A stretch of DNA of 64,000 nt, taken from assembly GCA_030435675.1 (NCBI GenBank), contig CM059624.1:5294769-5358768 (forward strand), read 5' to 3'. Below, piece by piece: positions 24,230 through 37,806 of this stretch; position 1 is the stretch's first letter; the number at the start of each line of letters is the position of its first letter. The notes below the pieces were generated by a model. The model ran no database searches. It had not been told where the DNA came from and saw nothing but the letters and a program-made list of their open reading frames with translations. This DNA comes from Steinernema hermaphroditum. Lineage: Eukaryota > Nematoda > Chromadorea > Rhabditida > Steinernematidae. Made by a program: the position numbers and the translations under genes.

Positions 24230-25629
24230 ATGGTGTGCCTAATAGGGCTCGCAGTCGCGGCCGTCGTACTGTACTATGTGGCGCGCTATCTCTGGGAGTT
24301 ACTCACTCTCGATGACCTACATCTCCGCGCGGTGTTTATCTCGGGATGCGACTCTGGTTTCGGTCGCCTTCTGGCTCTGAAGTGCCTCCGGAAGGGTATA
24401 CCCGTCTTCGCCGGGTGTTTAACTAAAGAAGGAGAGGAGAACCTCAGGAGGGACGCCGAGGGTTTCAAGGGAGAGCTGGAAACAGTGCCTCTGGATGTGA
24501 CCAGTGATAAGTCGTGTGAAGAAGCTGCTGCCACTGTTAAGTCGCATCTCGTTGATGGGAAATGTAGGGACCCTCGTTTGGATGTGTTGGCAATAAGTGG
24601 TTCAGACTTGTGGGCGGTTGTCAACAACGCCGGGGTATTTTCGATCTTCGGCCCCGACGATTGGACCTCTACGAAAGACTACCAACGGTCCTACGACGTG
24701 AACTGTCTTGGCGTCGTCCGCGTCACCCATGTAAGCACATCGAGTTATAATGAGCTCCAATTTGGAGCCTCCAAAAATTACAAGAGATTCATAATTCAAC
24801 TCTCCATCGAAGATTTCTTTATTTTAGAGTGTTAGGTAATACCCACTAGTGACTTCGTATCTTTCACTATACTCCTACCTTCGTGTACACAAACTGATAG
24901 CGAATCGCAAACACCACAACAAATCCACCATTTTTCCATTAAAAACATTGAATTTACCATCCATTAGCTTCTACCGCCGAGTGTCGCCATCTTCTATTAG
25001 GGTCTTGTTTTTGGTCACCTTGGTCATTCAGGCGTTCAAACCGCTGATCAAGAAATCAAAGGGACGCATCATCACCGTCACGAGCGTCGCCGGCCGCGTG
25101 TGCACTCCATGTGGTGGCCCCTATAACGCCGCCAAATATGGCGCCGAAGCCTACATGGACACTATCAGGAAGGAGCTTCGCGGCTTCGGAATCACATGCT
25201 GCATCCTCGAGCCCGGCATCTTCAAGACACCTCTTCTCGATGAGAAAATGCACATCGACAGAGTGAACCACGTGTGGTCGAATTTGAGTGATGAGCAAAG
25301 GGAGGAGTATGGAGAGGACTACAAGGATTACTGTAGCTTGCCCATTCTAAGCCAAGCATTCCAAAGTGTGATGTTCAGTCGCCTCGAAATGGAACGATGC
25401 GATGAAACAACTGGGGACGGACCGCACTGACTACGTCGTGGACAACTACTACCACGCGATCACCGCTAAGTACCCGCGACTGCGATACCGCTGCGGGTGG
25501 GATTCGCTCCTCTTTTACATTCCCATCTCCTATTTGCCTACGGAACTCGAGGACTGGATCTTTAGAAAACTTGCCAATGAGAAGAGACTGCCCGCAGCCC
25601 TCAAAACGGCGCTGAAAAAGACGGAGTGA
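24230..25629 (+). CDS. Membrane-anchored short-chain dehydrogenase/reductase (17beta-HSD/retinol-dehydrogenase type, DHS family)
   Basis: Model: join(24230..24563, 24606..24730, 25032..25332, 25379..25629), 336 residues. An NAD(P)-dependent oxidoreductase of sterols or retinoids on the ER membrane, by family. An N-terminal hydrophobic anchor (residues 4-18) precedes the Rossmann motif SGCDSGFG (38-45), then NNAG (118-121), catalytic Ser171 and YNAAK (Tyr184, Lys188). The C-terminal LRYRCGWDSLLFYIPISYLP block is typical of the 17beta-HSD6/RDH branch. The 42-nt intron 1 is a multiple of three and could be read through, but removing it restores the family's LWAVVNNAG context (KYLWAVVNNAG). The start is fixed by TTTTCAG one base before the ATG, a trans-splice acceptor. 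AATAAA follows at 25663. The substrate cannot be told from sequence. Confidence 0.93.
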
Positions 25630-25662
25630 AAGTGTTCGTTTCTTATCTTATCGCTGTGTAAT

Positions 25663-25668
25663 AATAAA
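25663..25668 (+). terminator. Poly(A) signal AATAAA of dehydrogenase gene
   Basis: AATAAA 34 nt past the stop. Confidence 0.7.
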
Positions 25669-26039
25669 GAAGTCTACGTGCGATCCAGTTTGAGTGTCCG
25701 CGAACGTGACTGCGATCAAAAAACGTTTTTGTTGCGATCGATTTCTTGTGAAGGCCGCATGGAGATCCCTCAAAACCTGCGGCAGATTAGATAAAGTCGA
25801 AGATCAAAGATAAATGTGGACGTTTCGAAACCTGCTATTGCAAAAGTTATGAAAGTGAGTCGCCTTTCCTGGTGCTTCCTGTTTCAAGAATATCGTAGAT
25901 ATGTACGTTAGTGCTGTGAGCATTTTTCCTTTCAGAAGAAGTTCGAATTCTCAAATATCTATCGAAAATGTCATCTGCAAACCGCGTTTATTATTCTTTC
26001 ATTTGGAGGAGAAATAAGAGGGAGAGCGGTTGCGCGAAG

Positions 26040-26310
26040 GGACCACGTAGACAGACTGTTCTGTCTCGTCTGCTGTCTGCAACCGGTCAACGAACGGGCC
26101 CTCAGTAAGACTTTTTTTAGTTTAGCACAGCCTGCAGCCGATAATTGCATGATAGGCAAGAACAGCCGAGTGAGTGTTTTCAGCAGATCGCACGCTGATT
26201 TGCATGTCTTTTCGCTTTCGCTTTCTGGCGAGCGATCGCCTTTTCTATTCATGAGCTCTAGCCCCACTACGATTGTCTCTGTCTACAGTCTGTCTGCGGA
26301 TCCTGTCTGC
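26040..26310. repeat. GTCT/AGAC-rich island upstream of hsp-6
   Basis: Many GTCTG and AGACAG words, for example TAGACAGACTGTTCTGTCTC and GTCTCTGTCTACAGTCTGTC. Same family of composition as the other islands in the window. Confidence 0.4.
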
Positions 26311-26753
26311 TGTTCTGGTGGTCGATTTCGCTCTATCACCTGGCATTTTCTGTCAGCTAGACACGATGGTTTGCTTGTTCGTGCTCGTGCTTATCGTGTT
26401 AGGGCTGCTCTGGTGAGTATTTCATTCTCCGAACTTCAGAATTCGTGCATTGAATTCAATTTTAAATCGTCGATTCGTGTTTGCAGAGAAGAGGCTTTGT
26501 TGCGTCACCCGGCCTTGCAAGTGCTGTTGAATGACTCTTCTCTGGCTGTGCGACGATGACACTTCTTGTTATCCCTTGTTTGCACTCCGAAACCGTCCAG
26601 ATCTCCCTTCGTAAGAATTTTCCTGCGAAATTTCTGATGAAGAGTCCCGAAACCGGAAGTTTTCGGTGGAGTGCCGAACGTTCGGGGAGTACTGTGGTGT
26701 CTGATCTTCAGGTGCGTCTCGACACGATAGACCTGAAATACTGTAATACGATC

Positions 26754-26762
26754 TGATGCAAT
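26754..26762 (+). promoter_or_regulatory. CARE/ATFS-1-like site TGATGCAAT upstream of hsp-6
   Basis: TGATGCAAT matches the ATF4-C/EBP composite (CARE) consensus TGATGnAAn, also close to the reported worm mitochondrial-stress element. It lies about 200 bp upstream of the mitochondrial Hsp70 start. Confidence 0.5.
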
Positions 26763-26882
26763 CCCATAGTACTTTCTCGAAGGCGGTGCAGCGATTGCTG
26801 GTGGTCGGAACGTGCTTGCCTGTAGGCTCAGTTTTGCAGCCTTCTGTCCTATGGGCGCGTCGCGATTGATTTTTCGGGCGTT

Positions 26883-26890
26883 TTGCATCA
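26883..26890 (-). promoter_or_regulatory. CARE/ATFS-1-like site TGATGCAA (minus strand) in hsp-6 proximal promoter
   Basis: TTGCATCA on the plus strand, about 75 bp upstream of the hsp-6 ATG. Confidence 0.5.
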
Positions 26891-26962
26891 GCCGCGATTG
26901 TGTGTGGCTCCATTGACGTTGCTCGTTTCAGGTAACCCCTTGATTCCTCAGTCCGAATCAAC

Positions 26963-29181
<2,219 letters not shown>

Positions 29182-29589
29182 ACAGACTGCAATCTTAGGT
29201 TTTTAAGGACTCACCATTGTAAAAAATTCTATTTTGTTTGTTGTTGTTACTGTTGATTGAAAGATCTGTTGTTAGGCAACCGCCCAGTGCTAGTGTGACG
29301 AGTAGCTTTCTTTGTTGTTTCTGGTAACGATTTTCCAATTTGTGAGCGGTGCTCCCGCGATTTTCAGCGTGTACATTTGCGATAAATGCCCGTTGAGATC
29401 AATCGCTGGTTGACGTGGGGTGACAGGCAGATTGACAGGGGCCGCTGGGGGCAAACAAAGAAAGGCTCTAATAAAGTGGCTGGCCAGTGCGAGGAGTCCA
29501 TCAGTATGGCAAGATGGGTCCAAGAAGGAGCCGCTACGAAGGTAGGAAACCTTTTTTAGTTTCACGACGGTGATGAAACTGAAATGGTT

Positions 29590-29632
29590 TTTTACAGATT
29601 GTCTACAGACGAGTCGTCTAGTCTGCAGACGG
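29590..29632. repeat. Palindromic GTCTACAGAC/GTCTGCAGAC element
   Basis: Contains GTCTACAGAC, then GAGTC, then GTCTAGTCTGCAGAC, i.e. self-complementary AGAC/GTCT units in close series. A compact member of the islands described elsewhere. Confidence 0.4.
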
Positions 29633-29711
29633 GATCAAGAAGACTTGGAATGAAGAAGTGGTCACTTCTTCTAGATGTTATCCGTTGATTGGTCGGTGTT
29701 GTAATGTTTCG

Positions 29712-29720
29712 TGATGCAAT
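29712..29720 (+). promoter_or_regulatory. CARE/ATFS-1-like site TGATGCAAT upstream of SCYL1-like gene
   Basis: Fourth TGATGCAA copy within 3 kb, lying 184 bp before the SCYL1-like ATG and 531 bp after the hsp-6 stop. Confidence 0.3.
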
Positions 29721-29903
29721 AAACTCGCGTAATCAGCCCAGGAAGACGTAAGTTTCTGTTAGATCAGCGGTGAGCTATCTGTGGTCTCGGGTGGAACACC
29801 CTTCGTCTGGACGCCTCATGCGTGGCGCTGTGGATTCGTCGGGGTTCCACCAGTGATCACCGCCTAACGGCCAGGCTCAAATCGGAAGTTCCTCCGATTT
29901 AGA

Positions 29904-32861
29904 ATGGCTTCGGTGCTTTCGTCCTTCTTCGCGCGCGATCCTAAATCTTCGTTCGCCTACGAGATCCCCACGGAGCGGTTCCATACGACTAACAATGGAA
30001 TCGCGCTCGGCAAGAGCTTCAAGAAGGTGGGATTCTGAATGAGAGTTTTTGTGCTGATTCACGTGCTCAGGCCGAACCAAGCGAATTGGCAACATGTTTC
30101 TCAGCGGAGGCGTCCAATGCCAGCCTTCTGAAGACGCAGATCACGAAGCTGAGGACTATGCGGCATCCAAATGTCCTGACTTTTCTGGACTCGCTCGAAG
30201 TCAGTTGATTTCTGTTGGATCCATTGCATAGTGAACATTTCAGAGTGATTCTGCTACCCATCTCATCACAGAGCCTTGTCAGCCTCTCTGCCAATACATC
30301 GCAGATGCTTCCTTCTCTAACACTCAACTGGAAAGCTTTGTTTCCTGGGGACTTTATCAGATGATGGTGAGTTGGAAGTTTTCTAGAAACTAGCTGTTTG
30401 ATACGGAATTGTCGCCATTTTCTTCGATCATCCCCATCAGCTAGTTTCTCCCACCGTATAGCATGTGATAGAAACGGTAAAAGTTGACTGTGCGCCTGGC
30501 CTTGTTCCCTGTTTGTTTTTTTAACTTTGTGTGCTTTCAGAACTGCCTCAATTTCTTGCACAAGGATGCCAAACTATCTCATAACAGTGTCCGCTCTTCG
30601 ATCTACGTGACTCCTGCCGGTGATTGGAAATTGTCGGGTTTCGAGAAGTGTTCCCCGTTTGAGTGAGTTTTCTTTCCCAACGTCTTCATCTCTGTGACTG
30701 TATTTAGCACTGCCAAGAATGACTTGAGCGGCTTGGGAATGCTCATATGGGAGGTGTTCAACGGCTTCAACTCTGGTTTGGAAAAGCCTTCAGGTCTTGG
30801 GAAGATACCGGGCAAACTGGGCGTCATAGTAAAGAAAATGTTCTCACCAGCAGCGAACAGAGCGCCCACTGCCGTCGGAGAGCTGCTCCAGGAATGCAGG
30901 AAACCCGGCGGATTCCTGAAGAACAAATTCGTCGAAACGCTGCTCTTTTTGGAGGAGTTCCAGATTCGCGATGCTCGTGACAAACAGCAATTTTTTGTTG
31001 ATTTGAAGGACCACCTGGACATCTTCCCTGATGACATTGCCAAGTACAAAATTCTGCCAAAACTGATTCATGTGAGTGGCTCTCTTCCACGTCTTTCGCC
31101 ATACAACCACTGGTTCTAGAGCTATGAGTATGGAGATGCTGGAGCTCATATTCTCATTCCAATGTTCAAGCTCGGACGCCTACTTGACGAAGCTGAATAC
31201 CAACAAAGAATTGTGCCTTGTTTGTGCAAACTGTTCAGCTCAACTGACCGTACAACGCGGGTGAAGCTTCTGGAACAGATCGACGAGTTCGCGGCTCATT
31301 TGACAAATCAAGTTGTTAATGAAAAAATCTATGGGTAGGCTCGAGGTTGTCAAAACTGTTCAAATATCAGTTGTACTTTTCAGAAATATAATCTTAGGAT
31401 TCAACGACACCAGCCCGGCCATGCGAGAAAGCACCGTAAAGGCTATGGTCCCTCTGGCTGAGAAACTGAACACCTATAATCTCAACACGGATCTAATGAG
31501 GCATTTTGCTCGACTCCAAGGTATAGCCATTTCAAGTTTTTTTTTGCATGACTAGACTAAGGACCGGTTCTGCAGGTTCCGACGACCAGCCTGGAATTCG
31601 AACGAACGTTACCATCTGTTTGGGAAAGATTGCCGGCTACTTGGACCCTTCGAACAGAGCGAAAGTTCTCATTGGCGCGTTCACCCGTGCCCTGCGTGAT
31701 CCTTTCACTCCTTCCCGGAGCGCTGGCGTTCTCGGTCTGAGCGCCACTCAGCAGTTCTACACCCTCGTCGACGTCGCGAATCGTGTCGTTCCCGCCCTGG
31801 CGCCTCTCACATGCGATCCCGAAAAGTCAGTGAGAGATCAAGCTTTCAAGGCTCTTCACGGTTTCATTGGAAAGTTGGAGAAGGCTAGTGAGAATCCTGA
31901 GTTGATTCCCGAGTTGGAAGCCGAAGTGCGCTCCGGGGGTCGTGGAGGAATACTCAGCAGCGAGAAGGTAACGCCCATTTCGGAATTCATCAATTCATCG
32001 ATTGGAATTATAGGTTCCACAGTGGGCCAGTTGGGCCATCAAGTCCATATCTGGAAAGTTCTATAAGGCGCCTGCGTCTGCTACTCAACAGGCGCAGTCC
32101 CAAGCAGACGAGAAGGACAACAACAGTCAACGAAGCCCAGCGCTATCCGTCCGAAGCGAAGCGCTTTCCGGAAGTGGTTCGGAAAGTGGAAAACACGTTG
32201 TTCTCGTAGATGTTCGCGATGAGGAGGAGCCTGAAGTTGACGCTGATGCCGACGACTGGTCAACTGGCTGGGAGACTTCGATGACTGATATTCCTTCGTC
32301 GAAGTTCACTTCTTCTAGTAGCGCAAGATCCGGAGCTTTGAAATTACAGTCGAAAAAAGGTATGCTTTACTGGTTGTTCAATAGTTGGGAGTGAGGACGT
32401 ACGGAATGCATCGAGTGTTTAATACCCAAGAGGCTCTTAAAGAATTTCATGAATACTTTTATGATGGACCCCCTTGGAGAAAAGTCGTGATCTATGGTTT
32501 TCCAGATAGCGACGACCTCCTCGACCTCGACGATAACTTTGGCATTTCAAGCAAACCGAAGACAGATCTGTTCAAGCCGAAAGCCGAATCCAATCAGAAC
32601 TCCGGCGGATGGGATGATTTCGAAGATGAGCCTGTGGTACAGTCATCTGGCGCCGCCACCGGGGGTGGTTGGGACAACGATGGCTGGGATGATGGTGGAT
32701 GGGGAGTTTCACAGTCCGAGAAGAAGCCAGTTGCAAATGCATCCGCGAGTGTCTCCCAAACGAAGGAGCAACGAAGGGCGCAGATGCAGGCGAGGAACGA
32801 ACGGAAGAAGAAGGAGCTGGAAGCGAAACGGAAAGGACTCGGGGCAATGAAACTAACATAA
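29904..32861 (+). CDS. SCYL1-type N-terminal kinase-like protein (pseudokinase with HEAT repeats)
   Basis: Model: join(29904..30026, 30071..30199, 30244..30366, 30541..30662, 30708..31071, 31120..31334, 31384..31520, 31576..31967, 32014..32359, 32506..32861), 768 residues. SCYL1 proteins act in COPI/Golgi-ER traffic. The N-terminal third is kinase-like but catalytically dead: no VAIK lysine is seen, HRD is replaced in LSHNSVRSS and DFG by LSGF. HEAT-type helices follow (for example RTNVTICLGKIAGYLDPS and DPEKSVRDQAFKALHGFIGK), then an acidic/Trp-rich linker (GGWDNDGWDDGGWG) and a charged coiled coil (RRAQMQARNERKKKELEAKR). The end is AMKLT, not the RKLD-type COPI-binding tail of vertebrate SCYL1. 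All nine introns keep phase. TTTAG one base before the ATG suggests trans-splicing. Confidence 0.93.
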
Positions 32862-33689
32862 AGCGTAATTAATTTTATTTGCACGAATTCTGTATTTATG
32901 CTTAAGGGTACTTGGTTCTGTGATAAATGGACGTGAGAAGCGGGTCGCCGAGGGGATTAAGACCTCGTGAGGGACATTGCGAAACGTGTTGATGGAATGA
33001 ATGGGCTGAACACATGACGACGGCGATGTTTATAGCACGCACTCGGGAGTCAAGGCTTTGTCGCCTGGCCGAGTGGCCTTGCTGTTTTATAATTTGTTTG
33101 TAGTCTCCTCGCCAAATGTGAAAAGGAACCAGCGAGCCTCATTTCGCCTCTGTCCGATGGTATATTGTTATAGCGGTGCTGGTGGCGCCGAAACGCGCGC
33201 GCGTTTATCTCCCACGGTCATCGGAAGGCGATTAGAGGAGCGCCCCTCGCGAGGCTCTTTGTCCTGCGACCGCCACCTTTCTCCCGCCAACAGTTTTTGT
33301 GCGGCTTCCTCGGCAGCTTCTTGTGGCGTCCCCGAAAGCCTCGAAGAAGTTGCGGCGGTGCAACAGTCTGTTCGCACCCGATTGAGTCATTGCGAAGGCT
33401 TCAAAGAGCACGAACTGGTTCCCTTTATTACCTTCCACTCTTTTGCCTCCTGCTGCGCCGCTCCGCGATCACTTTGCGCGTTTCCCGCCGCCGCCCTCCG
33501 CCGTTCATCCCTTCCGTATCCGCGGCCTCTTGCTCAATATGTTACAAATCGCCTGCTAATCGTCACCTTCTGCTGGGTTATTACGCGCGCGGGGGGTCCG
33601 GTTTGGGAGATTTTCGTGGTTTCGGTGGGTCCTCACTGAGCTGAAGTATAGGTAAAGGGTCAGAGTGGGTATCGCCGCTTAAAATTTAG

Positions 33690-34170
33690 AGTTATGTCTA
33701 GAATGTAGACACCAAATGTCTGTCTCGGCTGTCTAAATCATTACCTCTGTCTCTTCCGAAACTGTTCATTTCGCGACTTGCAGCTTAAGCGTCTGAAAAA
33801 AAGTTCCTGTCTACAGTCTATTAGCTCTATCTAGACGTATACAACCTGAAGTATTTTAGTCTCGATTGTTTACATTTATGTCTTTCTTAGTCAAATGCGG
33901 AAACTAGCTGCTGAGGAGAAAAAAAATCGGAAACCCTCACCTACAGATCCGTCTCGGTAGAGTAATGTTTGATGACCGGTTTAGGCAATGTAGCATGCAA
34001 ATACATCCATTTTTCCCGAATCAAAAAGTAATTGGGTGGAAAATGCCCGATATGATTTCAAGGGTTACTGTAGGACCCATGGATTCATCTCAACCGTTAT
34101 GTTGACATTTATATGACATTAGACAATCCATCTACGTCTACACCTACAGTTCTGGAAGCTGTCTAATCGT
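33690..34170. repeat. GTCT/AGAC-rich island
   Basis: Repeated ATGTCTAGAATGTAGACACC, TGTCTGTCTCGGCTGTCTAA, CTGTCTACAGTCTATTAG and ATCTAGACG words. CAGCTTAAGCGTCTGAAA near 33781 is the reverse complement of an end motif found at 39427 and 39930, which ties this island to the same repeat family. Confidence 0.4.
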
Positions 34171-36104
34171 GTTCTCGTCACACTTAAATCGTTATCAGGT
34201 CCTTTCTGACGTCTCTCATTGAGTGACACTCCCTATTCACCTCAAAAGGCAACAAATATCCTCCGCCGAAGGTCACTTGGAGGCCATTACCCCTAATTTT
34301 TACGGCCTCTTCCTCGACGCTTTTCCACGAGCGTCCTTCGCACTTTTATCTCTTTGTGCTTGTTTGTTCGCCGTCCGCCTCGAATCGCGCAATTTGGGGC
34401 AGTTATCTTGATATTTCGGTTTTTATTGGCCCGCGATAAACATCTCGATTGGAGGGCGCAAAGTGCGAAGCTCCCGAACGACGGCTTCTTCATGTGATGG
34501 CGGAGTGGACGTCGCCAGCGTTGTTGCAAAGTTTGCGGTCGTGCGTGACCTTTGCGCATTTGTTTGCGGATCATTAGACTGTAATGGACACTCAATTAGG
34601 CTGTCATCGCCAATCAGGAACAACCGTACTCGAGCTAGAACTTTTCGCACTGCTCGTGTCCTTTGAATGAGGGGAGGCGATTAAGTATTCACGTCCGTCG
34701 ACGTCGTCGATCGGCTTTCTTTTACGGCTCCGCGACAGATTTATGGCGAGATTAGACGCTATGCAAATTTAATTTCGATGCAAATTCGATGAGCCAAACT
34801 GAGACTTTCAAAATATCCGAGAGGCGGTGGCACGGGACGGCCACGTAGCGGCAGAGTCCATACAATGAGAGCTTCTCTTTCGTCAACACTCCTTTAATTG
34901 TGAGTGTCCTTTCACTCCCTTTCGCAACACAGCGAATCAATTAGCGCGTTTCTCAAGAATTCAGGTCATCCCGTGATGTTCGAACAATTGCAAACATCTG
35001 TTTGTGACACTTGAATGTACTCTCTTTCGATCAACGGACTAGCCCACCCACACGATGAGGTCGACTGTCATTCATCGATTAATTGTTTGTTTGACTTGGG
35101 GGATGTGTTTTTGGGATTCGCCGAAAGGTTGTGTCAACCGAACGTGATCGATTCTACGGCTCGTCGAGAGAGTCGCCGGACGGTTTGCCGACCGTAGCGC
35201 GGAACCTGTTTGCCGCCGTCCCTGGCGCGAGCCGCCGCTTCTCGGTGACAGTTTTTGCGCTCTCGCAACACCGAACGGAAAACCGAATTATAATCGAAAG
35301 CGACAAGATGTCACCGCGCCGTGATATGCACCAAAATTGTGTGGAATTTTGGCGGTGAGGACTGCGGATGTGACGCCGGAGGAATCGATGCAAATCCGTT
35401 GCAAGCGGAGACGCGTCCTGTGCTAATGTTATTGTAAGGAGCGAAATTGAATTGCCCCGGGAATCGCGGTTTGTTGCGTGTCGCCGTTGGCTGTTTTTAA
35501 AAGTTTTTATGGCGAATGCGTGGCATCGCCGAGTGGCGGCCCATCTCTATCCGCCCTTTAATCCCTCCCGGTTCCTTTGTTGTACACGTCAGAATGCTCA
35601 CTATGCGCGAAAGTATTTGTCTTCCCGCTAAACGGCGCTTGTCTCTGCATTTCTGAGGGCCTCTTCACTCTTCCTCGCGGGTTATTTATCTGTTTTTGAC
35701 GAAATATACAATCGGGTCGTGCAATCAAAGGATAAAGGCGCCTTGTGGTATTCCCTAGTGCATATAATATCTCCAATTATCGGCGCTTTATGGGCTCTTA
35801 TCACTTTTTTTTTCGCGAAAGTCGGCCGCCCCTTTGTTCGTCATTGTTGTTACCTAAACAACCTTGTCTTGATGGGTCTTTGTTCGGTTTTTGATGTCTT
35901 ACGGGTGCGACACATATGTTTTGAGTCGTAAAGTCATGTTTTGAACGTTTCAAGGCGGAAGACGTGACTCATAGACAACATAATGAAACATAACAGAGAG
36001 TCGCTTCAGCCACAATGAAAGTGCAAAAAACTGAATTCCTTAAATTCCATAAAATACATTTTTTTGCCTTTGTTGATCACGTTCTTAGCCAAAAGCCATT
36101 GTCA

Positions 36105-36300
36105 GTTCATTGTCTGTAGACAGTACGTCGTGATCTAGACAGAATTTGCACCACATAGACAGTGCGGTCAGCGTCCAGATCACCGTGTCTCTGCCAAGAG
36201 AATCAGACCCTGTCTGTAGACAACAGACCGCTATGTTCTGTCTAAGTTCTGCCACAGTGTCTGTCTAGTCCGCATGATGTCTAGACCAGATAAAATTCAG
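36105..36300. repeat. GTCT/AGAC-rich island
   Basis: Includes TTGTCTGTAGACAGTAC, CCTGTCTGTAGACAACAGAC and an exact palindrome GTCTAGAC near 36280. Confidence 0.4.
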
Positions 36301-37806
36301 CTAAAAATCCTTTAAAACTTTGTGAACACTCGAAAGGCGACAGATCATTCCGAGATCAGATTACGGTAGCCACCCTCTGGTCACTTTGTTTTGATCTGCG
36401 TGCCACGTGATTTCGGTGTTTTTGATCGTTTTCGTCCTAAGTGGGTCAACAGAACGGGGCAAAACCGTTGATATTGATCCATCCGATCAGTGTAACTGAA
36501 CTATAAATATTTGTTTTTCGTTTTACCGTCGCCTCGAGTGTTCGCTTTCTATCAAATAAGTTCACTTTGTCACTCAAAAGCCACAATTGCCTAATTTTCC
36601 CCACGCGTCTTTGTTCTCTAATGGCAGATTTGGCCTGGCGGCATGCTCTCGCGCTGTTTGTCCCTCTTTCCCGCCGTCACAGGTGAGAAATTCGATCGAA
36701 CGCGGCTGTCTTATTTATTGTGCGGCATATCTTCAGTGTTAGTTCAGATTTTGACAAATATGTTTTTGCGCCGCGCGCGAGCAGTCGCTTCTTTGAACTT
36801 GTTTCGCCTCTAGGGAACATGACTGTGTTTGTCTTGCCGAATTTGTCTGTTAGACATATAGACGAGTCGTAACCTTGGCGAATTGTGATCGTTTCCTCGG
36901 AAGTGCATCATGTTATGGCCTCCCGCGTTCGCTTTTTTTTCTCCAAACCGTTCGTCGGCGTTTCGCGGCGATTCTCAGCTGCTTGCCGCACATCGGAAGA
37001 AACCATCTGCGCTCCGATGCCGCCCGATCGGAACTTTATTGTGTTATTTAATAGTTTCGCCGTGATTCATTGTGTTTTGTTTGTGTGGGCGTCGCGCATC
37101 AATAGGATAGGCGCTGGCAGCTTGAGGCGAAAGTCTTTTTTGGTTAATTGCGCGTTCGGCGTCCCTTTAGAGGAACCAGCTTGAGTCAGTTCGCTGAGTC
37201 AGTTTTGTTTGTACGAATTGCAATCATATTTTCGCGAATTTCATCGAGGTTCGAATCCACCGCCCTAGTCGTACTGCTCAGCCTCCAGAAGAGGTTTCCT
37301 CTGATTAGAAGCGGGCTCGGTTTGTTTATTTTGTTAAAGCCTTGTCGGCTTGTGTTAGGACGCAACATAAACGTGTTTTGTTTGTTTCCGCGGGGCTTTC
37401 TGCAAATTAGAGTCTTTTAGTGGCTGTGGTTTCGCGCTTTGGTTGCTTTCGTTCGTTTAACTCTGGGCTCTACATATTCTGGTTATGTTAACCTCGCAAG
37501 ATATATGTTCATAATAAACGACAGGCGGGAACGCCGAAATCGCGAGATCGATCGGCTTTTCGCTCTTGTGCACACGCGCTTTAACAGTTGGCCTTATCGA
37601 TGTTTCGTCGCCCTCGTGTTTTGAAGACGATTTGCACCTTGTTTACTCTCCTCACCGTCGTTCTATTTTCTCCGATAGCCGTTTTTTCACCTAAACCCAT
37701 TATAAGTACTTGTTTTCAGAGCTACTGCGACGTTCTGCACTCTTCAGTGCGGTATTTATGCCTTCGCTTCCTTGACAGCCGGACTTCCACGAACTCGGAT
37801 TCCGCC

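Larger units (their letters stand above)
25669..26962. promoter_or_regulatory. Intergenic/upstream region of hsp-6
   Basis: About 1.3 kb with no gene supported. It contains a GTCT/AGAC-rich island at about 26040-26310, an octamer ATTTGCAT near 26195, and two TGATGCAA sites within 210 bp of the hsp-6 start. Two candidate trans-splice acceptors (CGTTTCAG near 26931 and TTCCTCAG near 26950) precede the hsp-6 ATG. Confidence 0.55.
29182..29903. other. Intergenic region hsp-6 to SCYL1-like gene
   Basis: About 720 bp without a gene. It contains the palindromic AGAC-type stretch at 29597-29626 and a TGATGCAAT at 29712 that overlaps an AATAAA-like word (CAATAAAC). A GATTTAG acceptor ends one base before the next ATG. 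Confidence 0.5.
32862..37806. other. Long non-coding region upstream of the Ig-domain gene
   Basis: Nearly 5 kb with no gene I can support. A 193-codon open frame at 33058-33639 lies in a GC-rich, promoter-like stretch; neither strand gives a recognisable protein. The region contains two GTCT/AGAC islands (about 33690-34170 and 36105-36300), four POU octamers ATGCAAAT (33995, 34761, 34778, 35388) and several homeobox-core words such as CAATTAGG. It ends in a TTTTCAG acceptor at about 37720 and a CTTGACAG acceptor at about 37779. Confidence 0.5.

Noticed and set aside
24564..24605. Reading the dehydrogenase straight through this 42-nt segment
   Set aside because: It keeps frame, but removing it as a GTAGGG...TTCAG intron restores the family spacing before LWAVVNNAG.
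33058..33639. 193-codon open frame, plus strand
   Set aside because: GC-rich promoter-like stretch; composition is erratic (Cys, Arg and Ser runs), no domain, no splice or start context, and the opposite strand is equally open.
37200..37270. GGTTCGAATCC near 37249, a perfect tRNA B box
   Set aside because: No A box at the right distance and no pairing T-arm or acceptor stem around it.
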